In this document: piece by piece, positions 24,218-32,634 of the stretch
How the letters are laid out: each line of letters opens with the position of its first letter
Position numbering within the stretch: the stretch's first letter is position 1
NCBI GenBank assembly: GCA_044433365.1
Contig: JAWXTR010000019.1
Span: 1 to 33,002 of the forward strand
Length of the DNA stretch: 33,002 nucleotides
Direction: 5' to 3'
DNA from: CAMQVM01 sp044433365
GTDB lineage: Bacteria > Bacteroidota > Bacteroidia > Bacteroidales > Rikenellaceae
Program-made: the position numbers and the translations under genes
Notes under the pieces: generated by a model
The model's database searches: none
Told to the model about the DNA's origin: nothing
The model's input: only the letters and a program-made list of their open reading frames with translations

Positions 24218-24925
24218 ATGAAAAAAGACATTCTATTTGGCATCATTATTTTAGTAATATTTGCCCCTTTTATCGTATCTAGCGATATCTATTCACTATT
24301 TATGCAAGTAACAGCAAAACATCCATACATGATGGCATTTCTGAAATTTGCAATTTTAGCAACTGTTGGCGAGGTGCTTGGTATGCGAATAAAACGAGGA
24401 ATTTATAGTTATGAGGGGTTTGGCATTGTGCCTCGAATTATTGTTTGGGGGCTTTTCGGAATATTTATCGCTGTGGGTATGAAGATATTTTCTGTTGGTG
24501 CGCCTGCAATGGTCGAATCGTTTGGAGTAGATGGTGTTGTAGAGTCGATGAAAGGGGAATTAACCCCTAAAAGAGTGCTTGGAGCATTTGCAACCTCGGT
24601 GATGATGAATAGTCTCTTTGCACCAGTATTTATGACGCTGCATAAAATTACAGATACACATATTTTTAATAATAATGGATCGTTAAAGTCGTTGATAACG
24701 CCTATCAAAATGGAGCAGATAATCACCTCTTTAGATTGGAAAGTACAATGGGGTTTTGTGTTTAAAAAGACAATTCCGCTTTTCTGGATTCCTGCACATA
24801 CCATCACTTTTCTGCTTCCTCAAACATCACAAGTACTTTTTGCTGCGCTTCTAAGCATAGCCCTTGGTCTGATTTTATCTATCGCCTCACTACTGTCAAG
24901 AGATAGAAACAACGTCAAAGCATAG
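24218..24925 (+). CDS. conserved membrane protein, faintly Mpv17/PMP22-like
   Basis: This 235-residue protein has about four or five membrane segments: near 5-22, 38-52, 70-90, 118-138 and 200-228. I do not recognise it with certainty. The C-terminal part WKVQWGFVFKKTIPLFWIPA, followed by a final LFAALLSIALGLILS helix, recalls the W-x-V-W-P ... N-F-x-x-V-P ending of the Mpv17/PMP22 family, and related Bacteroidales proteins carry that label. The match is distant and the function of such bacterial proteins is unknown. It is monocistronic. A TATTTTTG box (24172-24179) fits a -7 element, though no good -33 box precedes it. Repeat R7 starts 26 bp after the stop. Confidence 0.7.
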   Translation: MKKDILFGIIILVIFAPFIVSSDIYSLFMQVTAKHPYMMAFLKFAILATVGEVLGMRIKRGIYSYEGFGIVPRIIVWGLFGIFIAVGMKIFSVGAPAMVESFGVDGVVESMKGELTPKRVLGAFATSVMMNSLFAPVFMTLHKITDTHIFNNNGSLKSLITPIKMEQIITSLDWKVQWGFVFKKTIPLFWIPAHTITFLLPQTSQVLFAALLSIALGLILSIASLLSRDRNNVKA

Positions 24926-24950
24926 TTGAATTTAAATTGGTGGCTCGACA

Positions 24951-24972
24951 GTAGAGACGCAGCAGGGCTATC
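24951..24972. repeat. REP-like palindrome R7 (degenerate)
   Basis: GTAGAGACG, then CAGCAGGGCTATC. The head matches R2 but the second arm is broken. Confidence 0.6.
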
Positions 24973-25006
24973 AAAATTTAGGTTACTTCTGTAATAAAAC
25001 ACAGCA

Positions 25007-25033
25007 GTAGAGACGTAGCCCTGCTACGTCTAA
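25007..25033. repeat. REP-like palindrome R8
   Basis: Identical core to R2. It forms an inverted pair with R9, 55 bp away. Confidence 0.85.
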
Positions 25034-25088
25034 AAAACAACCCCGATTAGTTTTCTAAAAATCTTTTTAAAAAACGATACCTATTTTG

Positions 25089-25117
25089 TTACAGACGTAG
25101 CAGGGCTACGTCTCTAC
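25089..25117. repeat. REP-like palindrome R9 (inverted)
   Basis: Same as R3 and R4. AGATTTTGAGAATGAGCC just after it (25133-25150) is the exact complement of a segment after R2 (about 15755-15772), so the shared unit is longer than the palindrome. Confidence 0.85.
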
Positions 25118-25176
25118 TGCTAAAGTCGAAATAGATTTTGAGAATGAGCCGATTTGCATAACAACCGCCAAAAAAC

Positions 25177-25206
25177 AAAAAAAGGGGAGTCTCCCGACTG
25201 CCCTTT
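25177..25206 (-). terminator. terminator of the 340-nt RNA candidate
   Basis: On the minus strand AAAGGG-C-AGTC-GGGA-GACT-C-CCCTTT folds with one C-C mismatch and is followed by four more T. Confidence 0.85.
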
Positions 25207-25516
25207 CCTGCGGGATCATAAAGAAGATCCCAAACTACTAACCCAAACTTAAATAAATGAAGAAACCTTGTTTTGCTTTACTAAAGAACGTAATCAATTC
25301 TCTTTGGAACTAACACAATGAACTTGCGTTCATCTACTTACAACCTCTCAATTTCTATGCCAAAATCTCTATTTTCGAGATTTTATATTGAAATTCTTGC
25401 CCAAAGTCTTTAAAAAAGGAGAGAATATATACTCCTTAGAAAAAGTTTGCAAATTGACTCTAAAAGTAAAGCCTTTTTAAGAACATTTTTGATGGAAACT
25501 CTCCACCGTTCTTTTA
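25177..25516 (-). ncRNA. candidate free-standing structured RNA, about 340 nt, family unknown
   Basis: Minus-strand transcription from a TATCTTTG box (25529-25522) would start near 25516 and end at a clear intrinsic terminator (25206-25177). No credible ORF lies between. The RNA would fold into a 5' hairpin (25513-25479, GGTGGA/TCCATC inside AAGAAC/GTTCTT), AAGGAG/CTCCTT (25437-25416), a two-part hairpin (GAGATTTT inside AATTTC/GAAATT, 25395-25350), ATGAAC-GCAA-GTTCAT with a GNRA tetraloop (25333-25318) and GGGATC/GATCCC (25231-25212). I looked for RNase P, tmRNA, SRP and 6S hallmarks and saw none. No minus-strand gene follows the terminator, so a leader role is unlikely. Confidence 0.6.
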
Positions 25517-25521
25517 CACCG

Positions 25522-25529
25522 CAAAGATA
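25522..25529 (-). promoter_or_regulatory. -7 box of the 340-nt RNA candidate
   Basis: TATCTTTG on the minus strand is followed by CGGTGTAAAAG, a common context at Bacteroidetes start sites. The -33 region reads TTATG, a poor match to TTTG. Confidence 0.55.
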
Positions 25530-25694
25530 CAAAATTTGTTTGAATCTTACATCATAAAAACAAAAAAAATATCTATTTTATTGTGTTAATTTTAAATTAA
25601 TTTTATCAAAAAATTATAATCAACTGAAATTCAGTAAGATAAATAAAAAAATAATTTTCGAATTTGTCCGACAAATTTGATTTTTAGATAAAAA

Positions 25695-25741
25695 AATATT
25701 AAAATTTCTAAATATTCATAGTTTTTAGAAATTTTAATATT
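25695..25741 (-). terminator. A-T hairpin terminator after ilvA
   Basis: A perfect 18-bp inverted repeat (25695-25712 with 25724-25741), made almost only of A and T, lies about 40 bp past the ilvA stop. On the minus strand it is followed by TTTTT. A half copy of the GGGAGTTCTAA repeat end (TTATTAGAACTCC, 25764-25776) lies between it and the gene. Confidence 0.6.
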
Positions 25742-25778
25742 GTCGATTAATTTTTTCTGAAAATTATTAGAACTCCTC

Positions 25779-27026
25779 TTAAATTAAAAATTGAAAAAGA
25801 TTTGGACTATCATTAATATAGTCATAAACAAAGCCATATTGTTCCATTCGCTTAATAAGCGGCTCGAAATCCTCTTTCTTTTGCAGCTCGATACCAACCA
25901 GCGCAGGTCCTTGCTCCTTATTTGTCTTTTTGGAGTACGAAAAATGGGTAATATCATCATTTTTACCAAGCACCTCTTTTACAAAGCTAAGTAGCGCACC
26001 TGAGCGTTGAGGGAAACGAATTATAAAGTAGTGTTTCAACCCTTCGAAAAGTAATGAACGCTCACGAATCTCCTCAGTACGAGTAATATCGTTGTTGCTG
26101 CCGCTAATGATGCAGACCACATTTTTGCCTTTAATCTCTTCAGCATAAAAATCGAGCGCAGAGACTGAAAGAGCACCAGCAGGTTCACAAACAATCGCAC
26201 TTTTATTATATAAATCGAGAATTGAGGTACACACTTTTCCCTCAGGAACAGCGATTATATCGTCTAAAACTGTGCGACAAATTTCAAAAGTGTAGCTACC
26301 AACACGTTTTACAGCAGCACCGTCGACAAATTTCTCAATCTCATCTAAAGTGACCACTTCTCCCTTTTCCATAGAGGCTTTCATCGAAGCAGCACCCTCA
26401 GGTTCAACTCCAATAATTTTGGTATCAGGCGAAATTTGAGATATATAGCTACCTAAACCCGAAGCTAGTCCACCACCACCAATTGGAACGAAAATATAGT
26501 CGATTTGGCTACGACTCTGCTCCATAAGCTCTGCACCAATTGTTGCCTGCCCCTCAATAATCTTAGGGTCGTCGAATGGAGGAATAAACGACATGTTTTT
26601 AATCTTTGCATACTCTATAGCCTCGCCATTTGAGGCATCAAAAGTGTCGCCTGTAAGTATAATCTCCACAAACTCACGACCAAACATTCTTACCTGTTCG
26701 ATTTTCTGTTTGGGAGTGGTTGTAGGCATAAAAACCACACCATTTATCTGCAATTTTTGGCATGAATAGGCAAAACCTTGCGCATGATTGCCTGCACTAG
26801 CACACACCACACCGTGCGAAAGCTCTTCGCTGCTAAGCGAACGAATTTTGTTGTAAGCACCTCGTATCTTATACGATCTTACAAGCTGTAAATCTTCACG
26901 TTTAAGCAGCACATTTGCTCCGTAACGCTCCGAAAGATACATATTATCAAGTAGCGGAGTTGTGGTGATTATCTCGTTTAAGATATGCTTTGCTGCCGCT
27001 ACGTCTTGTAGTTTTGGGAAATACAT
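25779..27026 (-). CDS. ilvA: threonine ammonia-lyase (threonine dehydratase)
   Basis: This 415-residue PLP enzyme turns threonine into 2-oxobutanoate, the entry step to isoleucine. The Schiff-base lysine is K53 in VRSYKIRGAYNK, the phosphate loop is PIGGGGLASG (181-190), and the substrate loop is ASAGNHAQG (76-84). The C-terminal 85 residues form a single ACT-like regulatory domain (HYFIIRFPQRSGALLSFVKE), as in the shorter biosynthetic IlvA type. Feedback by isoleucine or valine is therefore likely but not certain. It is the last gene of the ilv run. It follows ilvC by 128 bp containing a large hairpin, so its expression may be uncoupled from the genes before it. Confidence 0.93.
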   Translation of the reverse strand: MYFPKLQDVAAAKHILNEIITTTPLLDNMYLSERYGANVLLKREDLQLVRSYKIRGAYNKIRSLSSEELSHGVVCASAGNHAQGFAYSCQKLQINGVVFMPTTTPKQKIEQVRMFGREFVEIILTGDTFDASNGEAIEYAKIKNMSFIPPFDDPKIIEGQATIGAELMEQSRSQIDYIFVPIGGGGLASGLGSYISQISPDTKIIGVEPEGAASMKASMEKGEVVTLDEIEKFVDGAAVKRVGSYTFEICRTVLDDIIAVPEGKVCTSILDLYNKSAIVCEPAGALSVSALDFYAEEIKGKNVVCIISGSNNDITRTEEIRERSLLFEGLKHYFIIRFPQRSGALLSFVKEVLGKNDDITHFSYSKKTNKEQGPALVGIELQKKEDFEPLIKRMEQYGFVYDYINDSPNLFQFLI

Positions 27027-27072
27027 TTTTAATGATAAATGATAAATGATAAATTATAAATAATTAATTTAT

Positions 27073-27126
27073 TAATTAGCAATGCCAATAAAGGAGAAAA
27101 GAAACCTTTATTGGCATTGCTAATTA
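27073..27126. repeat. 22-bp perfect inverted repeat between ilvC and ilvA
   Basis: Arms 27073-27094 and 27105-27126 (ending CCTTTATTGGCATTGC) are exact complements with a 10-nt loop. No T run follows on the minus strand (AATAAATT), so it is not an ordinary terminator. The arm CCTTTATTGGCATT recurs at 378-391 after the acyl-CoA synthetase gene. Confidence 0.8.
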
Positions 27127-27154
27127 TGCATTATGAATTATGCATTATGAATTG

Positions 27155-28204
27155 CTATTTATTTCTTTCAGGACGAAGACCACGAACAGTTGCACCAGCT
27201 TGCCACATTTCGCTTTCACGAAGTTCTGCAAGTTCTGCATCAAGTTTTACACGGTAATCCTCTTTACTGTTAGAGTCGATAGAGCGTTGAGCTTCATTGC
27301 CACAAGCAACCTCAGAATATAGTTCTTGGAATACAGGAAGAGAAGCATCACGGAATTTTTTCCACCAATCAAGCGCACCTCTTTGAGCTGTAGTCGAACA
27401 GTTAGCATACATCCAGTCCATACCGTTCTCAGCAACAAGCGGCATAAGGCTTTGAGTAAGCTCTTCTACTGTTTCGTTAAATGCCTCAGATGGAGTGTGT
27501 CCATTATCACGAAGAACTTGATATTGAGCAGCAAAGATACCTTGAATAGCACCCATTAACGTACCACGCTCACCTGTTAAATCAGAGTAAACCTCACGTT
27601 TGAAATCTGTTTCAAAAAGGTAGCCCGAACCAACACCAATACCTAATGCTATTACACGGTCGTAAGCTCTACCTGTTGCATCTTGATGAATTGCAAAGCT
27701 AGAGTTTAAGCCTTTACCCTCTAAGAATAGACGGCGAAGAGATGTACCCGAACCTTTAGGAGCAACTAAAATAACGTCAACATCAGCAGGAGGAACAATA
27801 CCTGTACGCTCTTTGTAAGTCACTGCAAAACCGTGAGAGAAATAGATAGCTTTACCTGGAGTTAAATGTTTTTTGATTGTATCCCAAAGTGTAATTTGAC
27901 CTGCATCTGAAAGAAGATATTGGATGATAGTCGCTTTAGCACAAGCCTCTTCAATTTCGAAAAGTGTCTCACCAGGAACCCATCCATCAGCAATGGCTTT
28001 ATCCCAAGTTTTAGACTCTTTACGTTGACCAATAATTACGTTAAAACCATTGTCACGAAGGTTCATAGATTGACCAGGACCTTGCACTCCATAACCGATA
28101 ATTGCTATTGTTTCGTCTTTTAAAGTCTCTAATGCTTTTGCTAGTGGAAATTCGCTACGGGTTACTACATTCTCTACAGTACCACCAAAATTTAATTGTG
28201 CCAT
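27155..28204 (-). CDS. ilvC: ketol-acid reductoisomerase (NADP+)
   Basis: This 349-residue enzyme isomerises and reduces acetolactate or acetohydroxybutyrate to the dihydroxy acid with NADPH and Mg2+. The Rossmann loop reads GYGVQGPGQ (37-45), not the common GYGSQGHA. The cofactor-selecting segment IGQRKESKTWDKA (about 58-70) keeps the arginine and serine expected for the NADPH phosphate. The Mg-binding pair D208 and E212 lies in SDLTGERG, and the C-terminal all-helical domain is of class I length. It has its own consensus-like promoter 140 bp upstream (28345-28376), so it can be transcribed apart from ilvDBN. Confidence 0.95.
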   Translation of the reverse strand: MAQLNFGGTVENVVTRSEFPLAKALETLKDETIAIIGYGVQGPGQSMNLRDNGFNVIIGQRKESKTWDKAIADGWVPGETLFEIEEACAKATIIQYLLSDAGQITLWDTIKKHLTPGKAIYFSHGFAVTYKERTGIVPPADVDVILVAPKGSGTSLRRLFLEGKGLNSSFAIHQDATGRAYDRVIALGIGVGSGYLFETDFKREVYSDLTGERGTLMGAIQGIFAAQYQVLRDNGHTPSEAFNETVEELTQSLMPLVAENGMDWMYANCSTTAQRGALDWWKKFRDASLPVFQELYSEVACGNEAQRSIDSNSKEDYRVKLDAELAELRESEMWQAGATVRGLRPERNK

Positions 28205-28344
28205 TGTTATTTTTTTAAATTATTAATTATTTCAATTTTTATTTATAATAATTATTGCCAAATTTTTAATGAATTTTTAAATATTAAGAAAAAATCATTA
28301 TAAATCTAAAGTAATATTTCTATTTATATTACGTGTTAAAAAAA

Positions 28345-28376
28345 CAAAGATATGAAAGTTATTTTAACATTACAAC
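28345..28376 (-). promoter_or_regulatory. internal promoter upstream of ilvC
   Basis: On the minus strand GTTG (28376-28373), 20 bp, TATCTTTG (28352-28345). It lies in the 237-bp AT-rich gap between ilvN and ilvC and gives a leader of about 130 nt with no evident attenuator peptide. Confidence 0.6.
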
Positions 28377-28441
28377 TATCTAAGCACTTTTTTAACATAC
28401 TTTATTATTTTTTAACGTAGTTTAGATAATTGTTAATTTTT

Positions 28442-28951
28442 TTACAAGTTTAGAAAATTGATATTTTCTCGATGTAATACGACGCTACCAGAGCTTGTAA
28501 ACTGCTCAAGAACTCCCATCTCTTCTAATTTTTCACGGTAAGCGATGATTTTATCTTTTGCACCTGTTAGCTCAACTACGATATAGTCGGCTGCAAGCTC
28601 TATAATTCTCACATTTTTGTTGCGTGCTACAATATCGGCTGAATTTTCGAGTGAAAAAATCTCTTTTGATATTTTATACAGTGCAACCTCTTGTGTTATA
28701 AGCTCCTCGGGCTTATAATATTTTACATCAAGCACCTCGATAATCTTTTTGATATGACGTACTACCGTAAGGATTGTATCTTCAGTGGTGATGGCAGTAA
28801 TTACAAACATACTGATGCCTTTTATCGACGATTCGGCAACACGTAGGCTTTCGATATTTATTTTACGTCGAAGATATATCGCTGTAAGGCGATTTAACAC
28901 CCCCACTTGATTTTCTGTAAATGCTGTTACTATATATTCTCGTTTTTCCAT
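28442..28951 (-). CDS. ilvN: acetolactate synthase small (regulatory) subunit
   Basis: This 169-residue protein binds the IlvB catalytic subunit, activates it and mediates valine feedback. The N-terminal ACT domain (about 4-78) reads YIVTAFTENQVGVLNRLTAI and INIESLRVAESSIKGISMFV. The C-terminal domain (about 85-160) holds ELAADYIVVELTGAKDKIIA. Length is normal. It follows ilvB by 102 bp, a gap filled by inverted-repeat element copy 4, so cotranscription with ilvB is probable but passes through a hairpin. Confidence 0.92.
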   Translation of the reverse strand: MEKREYIVTAFTENQVGVLNRLTAIYLRRKINIESLRVAESSIKGISMFVITAITTEDTILTVVRHIKKIIEVLDVKYYKPEELITQEVALYKISKEIFSLENSADIVARNKNVRIIELAADYIVVELTGAKDKIIAYREKLEEMGVLEQFTSSGSVVLHRENINFLNL

Positions 28952-28978
28952 AAAATTTTGATTTTTAAAAAGCTCTAA

Positions 28979-29050
28979 AGTGGAGTTCTAATTAATTGGT
29001 TTTATTCGATTTTTAGAAGTTCCTTAAAGTCATACTTTAGAAATTCCCAC
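28979..29050. repeat. inverted-repeat element, GGGAGTTCTAA family, copy 4
   Basis: Starts AGTGGAGTTCTAAT and ends TTTAGAAATTCCCAC. An inner end TTTTTAGAAGTTCC closely matches copy 3 (both share TTTTATTCGATTTTT). It fills the ilvB-ilvN gap. Confidence 0.6.
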
Positions 29051-29053
29051 TTA

Positions 29054-30766
29054 TTAATTTCCCTCTGCATCACAAATTTGCTCTGAAATAGATGCTCCAG
29101 CTGGAACCATCGGGAACACATTCTCCTCTCTATCTACAATTACCTCTAGCAGATACGAACCTTTATGTTCGAACATTCTTTTTACAGCTGCTTTTAGAGA
29201 CTCTTCATCTGAAACCCTGCTCGATTCAATGCCATAAGCAGCTGAAATAAGCGAAAAATCGGGATTTTGCAGCTCGGTAAATGAGTAGCGACGCTCAAAA
29301 AATAGCTGTTGCCATTGGCGAACCATTCCGAGGAAACTGTTATTTAGAATTACTATTTTCACTCCAATATTGTTTTGTGCAATAGTGCCAAGCTCTTGCA
29401 TAGTCATCTGAAAACCACCATCGCCAAGTATTGCCACAACATCTCTATCTTTTCGACCCAACTTCGCCCCCATAGCAGCAGGTAGACCGTAGCCCATAGT
29501 TCCTAAACCTCCAGAGGTGACAAAACTGCGTGGTTGTTTGAATTTTGAGTAGCGAGCAGCATACATCTGTTGCTGTCCTACATCAGTAACTATAATTGCC
29601 TCACCATCACACGCTTTAGCGATAATATCAACCGCCTTACCCATTCTTAGAATAGGGTCGTGGTTATGTACAGTTTTGCTAATTACAAGTTTATACTCTT
29701 TTTCCAAACAACGCTCAGCCTCTTTAAACCACTCCGATCTATCGCTTTTTTCGACAAGTGGCATAAGCATCTCTATTACTGTTTTTGCATCACCAACAAT
29801 ACCTAAATAGCTAGGAACAACCTTACCAATCTCTACCCTATCAATATCTATATGTACAATCTTTGCATTTGGTGCATAACGTTTAATATCGCCCGTAACA
29901 CGGTCGCTAAAACGCATACCAATTGCTACGATTAAGTCACTTTTTTGAGTTAATACATTTGCAGCTACTGTACCGTGCATACCCACCATACCCACATATC
30001 TTCTATGAGCCGAAGGAATAGTAGAGAGCGACATAAGTGTAGATGCAACTGGAATATCGGTTTTATCGACAAGTTCTAACATTTGCGAGCTAGCACCCGA
30101 TAACATCACCCCTTGACCAACAATAAATAGCGGCTGTTTTGCACTGTTAATAAGCTCTGCTGCCTGTTTTACCCTATCCTCTTTAATTGTAGGAGTCGGA
30201 TTGTATGAGCGTAGATTTTCAACATGTTTGTAGTGGTATGTTTCGAGAATCTCAACCTGTGCATCTTTAGTAACCTCCAACACTACAGGACCTGGGCGAC
30301 CAGTTTGAGAGATATAAAATGCCTTTGCAAGAGCTGTCGCAATCTCAGAGGCACTTGTCACTTGATAGTTCCATTTTGTGATAGGCATAGTCATACTTAT
30401 CATATCTGCCTCTTGAAAAGCATCACTACCTAGAGCTGTCGAAGCCACTTGAGCTGTAATACAGATAATTGGCGTTGAATCTACCATTGCATCGGCAATA
30501 CCAGTCACAAAATTTGTAGCACCGGGACCAGAAGTTGCCATACATACACCCACTTTACCCGTAGCACGAGAGTAGCCCTGCGCTGCATGCACTGCACCCT
30601 GCTCATGACGAGTTAGGATATGGTTGATTTGGTCAGTATAACCATATAATTTATCGTAAATAGGGATAATTGTACCCCCCGGGTAGCCAAAAATCGTATC
30701 TACCCCCTCTGCTATAAGCGAAAGAAGTATCGCCTCAGCACCTGATATATTCTCACTTTTTAACAT
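29054..30766 (-). CDS. ilvB: acetolactate synthase large (catalytic) subunit
   Basis: This is a thiamine-diphosphate enzyme of 570 residues that condenses pyruvate with pyruvate or 2-oxobutanoate, the first common step to valine and isoleucine. The N-terminal domain has GYPGG and the catalytic glutamate in TRHEQGAVHAAQGYSRA. The middle domain follows. The C-terminal domain has the ThDP/Mg motif GDGGFQMTMQEL to LNNSFLGMVRQWQ. I place the start at 30766 (MLKSENISGAEAI). The frame extends to an ATG at 30805, but those 13 residues come from an ATTATGAATTATGC spacer repeat and are not family-like. It follows ilvD and precedes ilvN on the same strand. Confidence 0.94.
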   Translation of the reverse strand: MLKSENISGAEAILLSLIAEGVDTIFGYPGGTIIPIYDKLYGYTDQINHILTRHEQGAVHAAQGYSRATGKVGVCMATSGPGATNFVTGIADAMVDSTPIICITAQVASTALGSDAFQEADMISMTMPITKWNYQVTSASEIATALAKAFYISQTGRPGPVVLEVTKDAQVEILETYHYKHVENLRSYNPTPTIKEDRVKQAAELINSAKQPLFIVGQGVMLSGASSQMLELVDKTDIPVASTLMSLSTIPSAHRRYVGMVGMHGTVAANVLTQKSDLIVAIGMRFSDRVTGDIKRYAPNAKIVHIDIDRVEIGKVVPSYLGIVGDAKTVIEMLMPLVEKSDRSEWFKEAERCLEKEYKLVISKTVHNHDPILRMGKAVDIIAKACDGEAIIVTDVGQQQMYAARYSKFKQPRSFVTSGGLGTMGYGLPAAMGAKLGRKDRDVVAILGDGGFQMTMQELGTIAQNNIGVKIVILNNSFLGMVRQWQQLFFERRYSFTELQNPDFSLISAAYGIESSRVSDEESLKAAVKRMFEHKGSYLLEVIVDREENVFPMVPAGASISEQICDAEGN

Positions 30767-30794
30767 AAAAAACTTTTTTTTAATCCACAACCAT

Positions 30795-30825
30795 AAATTA
30801 CGCATTATGAATTATGCATTATGAA
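30795..30825. repeat. ATTATGAATTATGC spacer repeat between ilvD and ilvB
   Basis: The gap contains CGCATTATGAATTATGCATTATGAATT, a run of overlapping short palindromes. The same words fill the gap at 27126-27152 and the 11885-11935 spacer. Confidence 0.55.
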
Positions 30826-32634
30826 TTATTCTTTAACCTCACGAACACCCCCTTTATCAGCCGAAAGCACCATCGAAGCGTAAGCCTTTAAAGCCTTGCT
30901 AACCTCACGTTTGCGACCCTCTGGCTTATAAGAGCATTTTGCGGCTCTTTTTTCTAACTCCTCTTCGCTTACTAGCAGGTCGATAGTACGACTTGGAATG
31001 TCTATAATAATTTTGTCATTATCTTCAACAAGTGCAATCAAACCTCCCGATGCAGCCTCTGGCGAAGCGTGTCCAATAGACAATCCTGATGTACCACCCG
31101 AAAAACGTCCATCGGTAAGAAGTGCACACTCTTTGTCGAGCTTCACACTTTTTAGGTATGATGTAGGATATAACATCTCTTGCATTCCAGGACCACCTTT
31201 TGGACCCTCATAGCGAATAATTACCACATCTTTGCTATTTACGGTGCCATCTAAAATACCCAAACATGCCTCCTCTTGCGAATTAAAGACCCTTGCCGCA
31301 CCCTCGAAATGAAGAATTGAGCTATCAACACCTGCTGTTTTTACAATTGCACCATTTTTTGCTATATTTCCATAAAGAACAGCCAATCCTCCATCTTTTG
31401 AGTAGCAATGCTCTATATCTCTAATTGCTCCGCTAACTCTATCGATGTCAAGCTCTTTATAGTAGCTATCTTGCGATGCAAATATAAGGTTTTTTTTGCC
31501 AGCAGGAGCAGAAAGGTATAATTTTTTTACTTTTTCTGAGCAATTTTCGCCCATTATATCAAATTTTGCCAAATCTTCGGCTAAACTACTACCACTTACA
31601 CGCTTTACAGAGGTGTCGAGAACACCGCTTTTTGAGAGTTCTGCTAAAATTGCTAAAATTCCTCCTGCTCTATGTACATCCTCCATGTGATACTGGCTTG
31701 ATGGAGCAACTTTGCTTAAAACGGGCACTTTACGAGATAAAGCATCAATATCACCCATTGTAAAATCGACCCCTGCCTCTGATGCCACTGCTAAAAGGTG
31801 AAGAACAGTGTTTGTCGAACCACCCATGGCAATATCTAATGCCATAGCGTTCGAAAATACACTTTTTGTAGCAATTGAGCGTGGAAGAAGCGAATCATCT
31901 CCATCGTTATAGTATGCGTAGCAATTTTTAACAATCAGTTTTGCCGCTTCATCAAAAAGCGAAGCTCTATTTGCATGTGTTGCCACGAGCGTTCCATTTG
32001 CAGGTAGTGCCAAACCTAATGCCTCGTTTAGAGAGTTCATAGAGTTTGCTGTAAACATCCCTGAACACGAACCACAAGTTGGGCAAGCGTTTTGCTCGAC
32101 CTCTGCTAGATACTCCTCGCTAACTGTATCGTCAGCACCCATCACCATTGCATCTATAAGGTCTAACTTTCTATCTCCAACCACACCGGCCTCCATAGGA
32201 CCCCCAGAAACGAAGATTGTAGGGATATTCAATCGCATTGCGGCCATCAACATACCTGGAGTGACTTTATCGCAATTTGAGATACACACCATTGCGTCAA
32301 CTTTGTGTGCATTACACATATACTCTACAGAATCTGCAATCAAATCACGAGAAGGAAGCGAATAGAGCATACCACTATGACCCATTGCGATACCATCATC
32401 GATAGCAATTGTGTTAAACTCTGCTGCAAAACAGCCTTGTGCCTCAATAGCAGCCTTTACTCTCTGTCCAACATCTTTAAGATGTACATGACCAGGAACC
32501 ATTTGAGTAAAAGAGTTTACTACTGCAATTATTGGCTTGCCAAATTGCTCCTCTTTCATGCCATTTGCACGCCAAAGAGCACGTGCACCAGCCATCTTTC
32601 TACCCTCTTGAGTAACCGAACTTCTAAGTTTCAT
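30826..32634 (-). CDS. ilvD: dihydroxy-acid dehydratase
   Basis: This 602-residue iron-sulfur enzyme dehydrates the dihydroxy acids to 2-oxo acids, the step before transamination in valine and isoleucine synthesis. Likely cluster and active-site cysteines lie in CISNCDK (C117, C121) and CPTCGSC (C184, C187, C190). SFTQMVPGHVHL and DDGIAMGHSGMLYSLPSR match the E. coli-like oxygen-sensitive type. The C-terminal swivel domain includes TDGRFSGGTSGLSIGHASPEA. It is the first gene of the ilv run. Upstream TTCCTTTG (32678-32671) may be a weak -7 box, but no -33 match is seen. ilvE and leu genes are not in the window. Confidence 0.95.
   Translation of the reverse strand: MKLRSSVTQEGRKMAGARALWRANGMKEEQFGKPIIAVVNSFTQMVPGHVHLKDVGQRVKAAIEAQGCFAAEFNTIAIDDGIAMGHSGMLYSLPSRDLIADSVEYMCNAHKVDAMVCISNCDKVTPGMLMAAMRLNIPTIFVSGGPMEAGVVGDRKLDLIDAMVMGADDTVSEEYLAEVEQNACPTCGSCSGMFTANSMNSLNEALGLALPANGTLVATHANRASLFDEAAKLIVKNCYAYYNDGDDSLLPRSIATKSVFSNAMALDIAMGGSTNTVLHLLAVASEAGVDFTMGDIDALSRKVPVLSKVAPSSQYHMEDVHRAGGILAILAELSKSGVLDTSVKRVSGSSLAEDLAKFDIMGENCSEKVKKLYLSAPAGKKNLIFASQDSYYKELDIDRVSGAIRDIEHCYSKDGGLAVLYGNIAKNGAIVKTAGVDSSILHFEGAARVFNSQEEACLGILDGTVNSKDVVIIRYEGPKGGPGMQEMLYPTSYLKSVKLDKECALLTDGRFSGGTSGLSIGHASPEAASGGLIALVEDNDKIIIDIPSRTIDLLVSEEELEKRAAKCSYKPEGRKREVSKALKAYASMVLSADKGGVREVKE

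Noticed and set aside
24409..24807. 132-codon minus-strand ORF
   Set aside because: Lies fully antisense to the membrane protein gene, with no start context and low-complexity composition. A shadow frame.
25177..25516. RNase P, tmRNA, SRP or 6S RNA
   Set aside because: The sequence lacks GAGGAAAGTCC, a tRNA-like 3' end with a tag ORF, and a GGAAGCAGC-type SRP loop. A 6S identity cannot be excluded but nothing supports it.
30767..30805. Upstream start of ilvB
   Set aside because: The extra 13 residues are encoded by the AT spacer repeat and are not found in the family as I know it.
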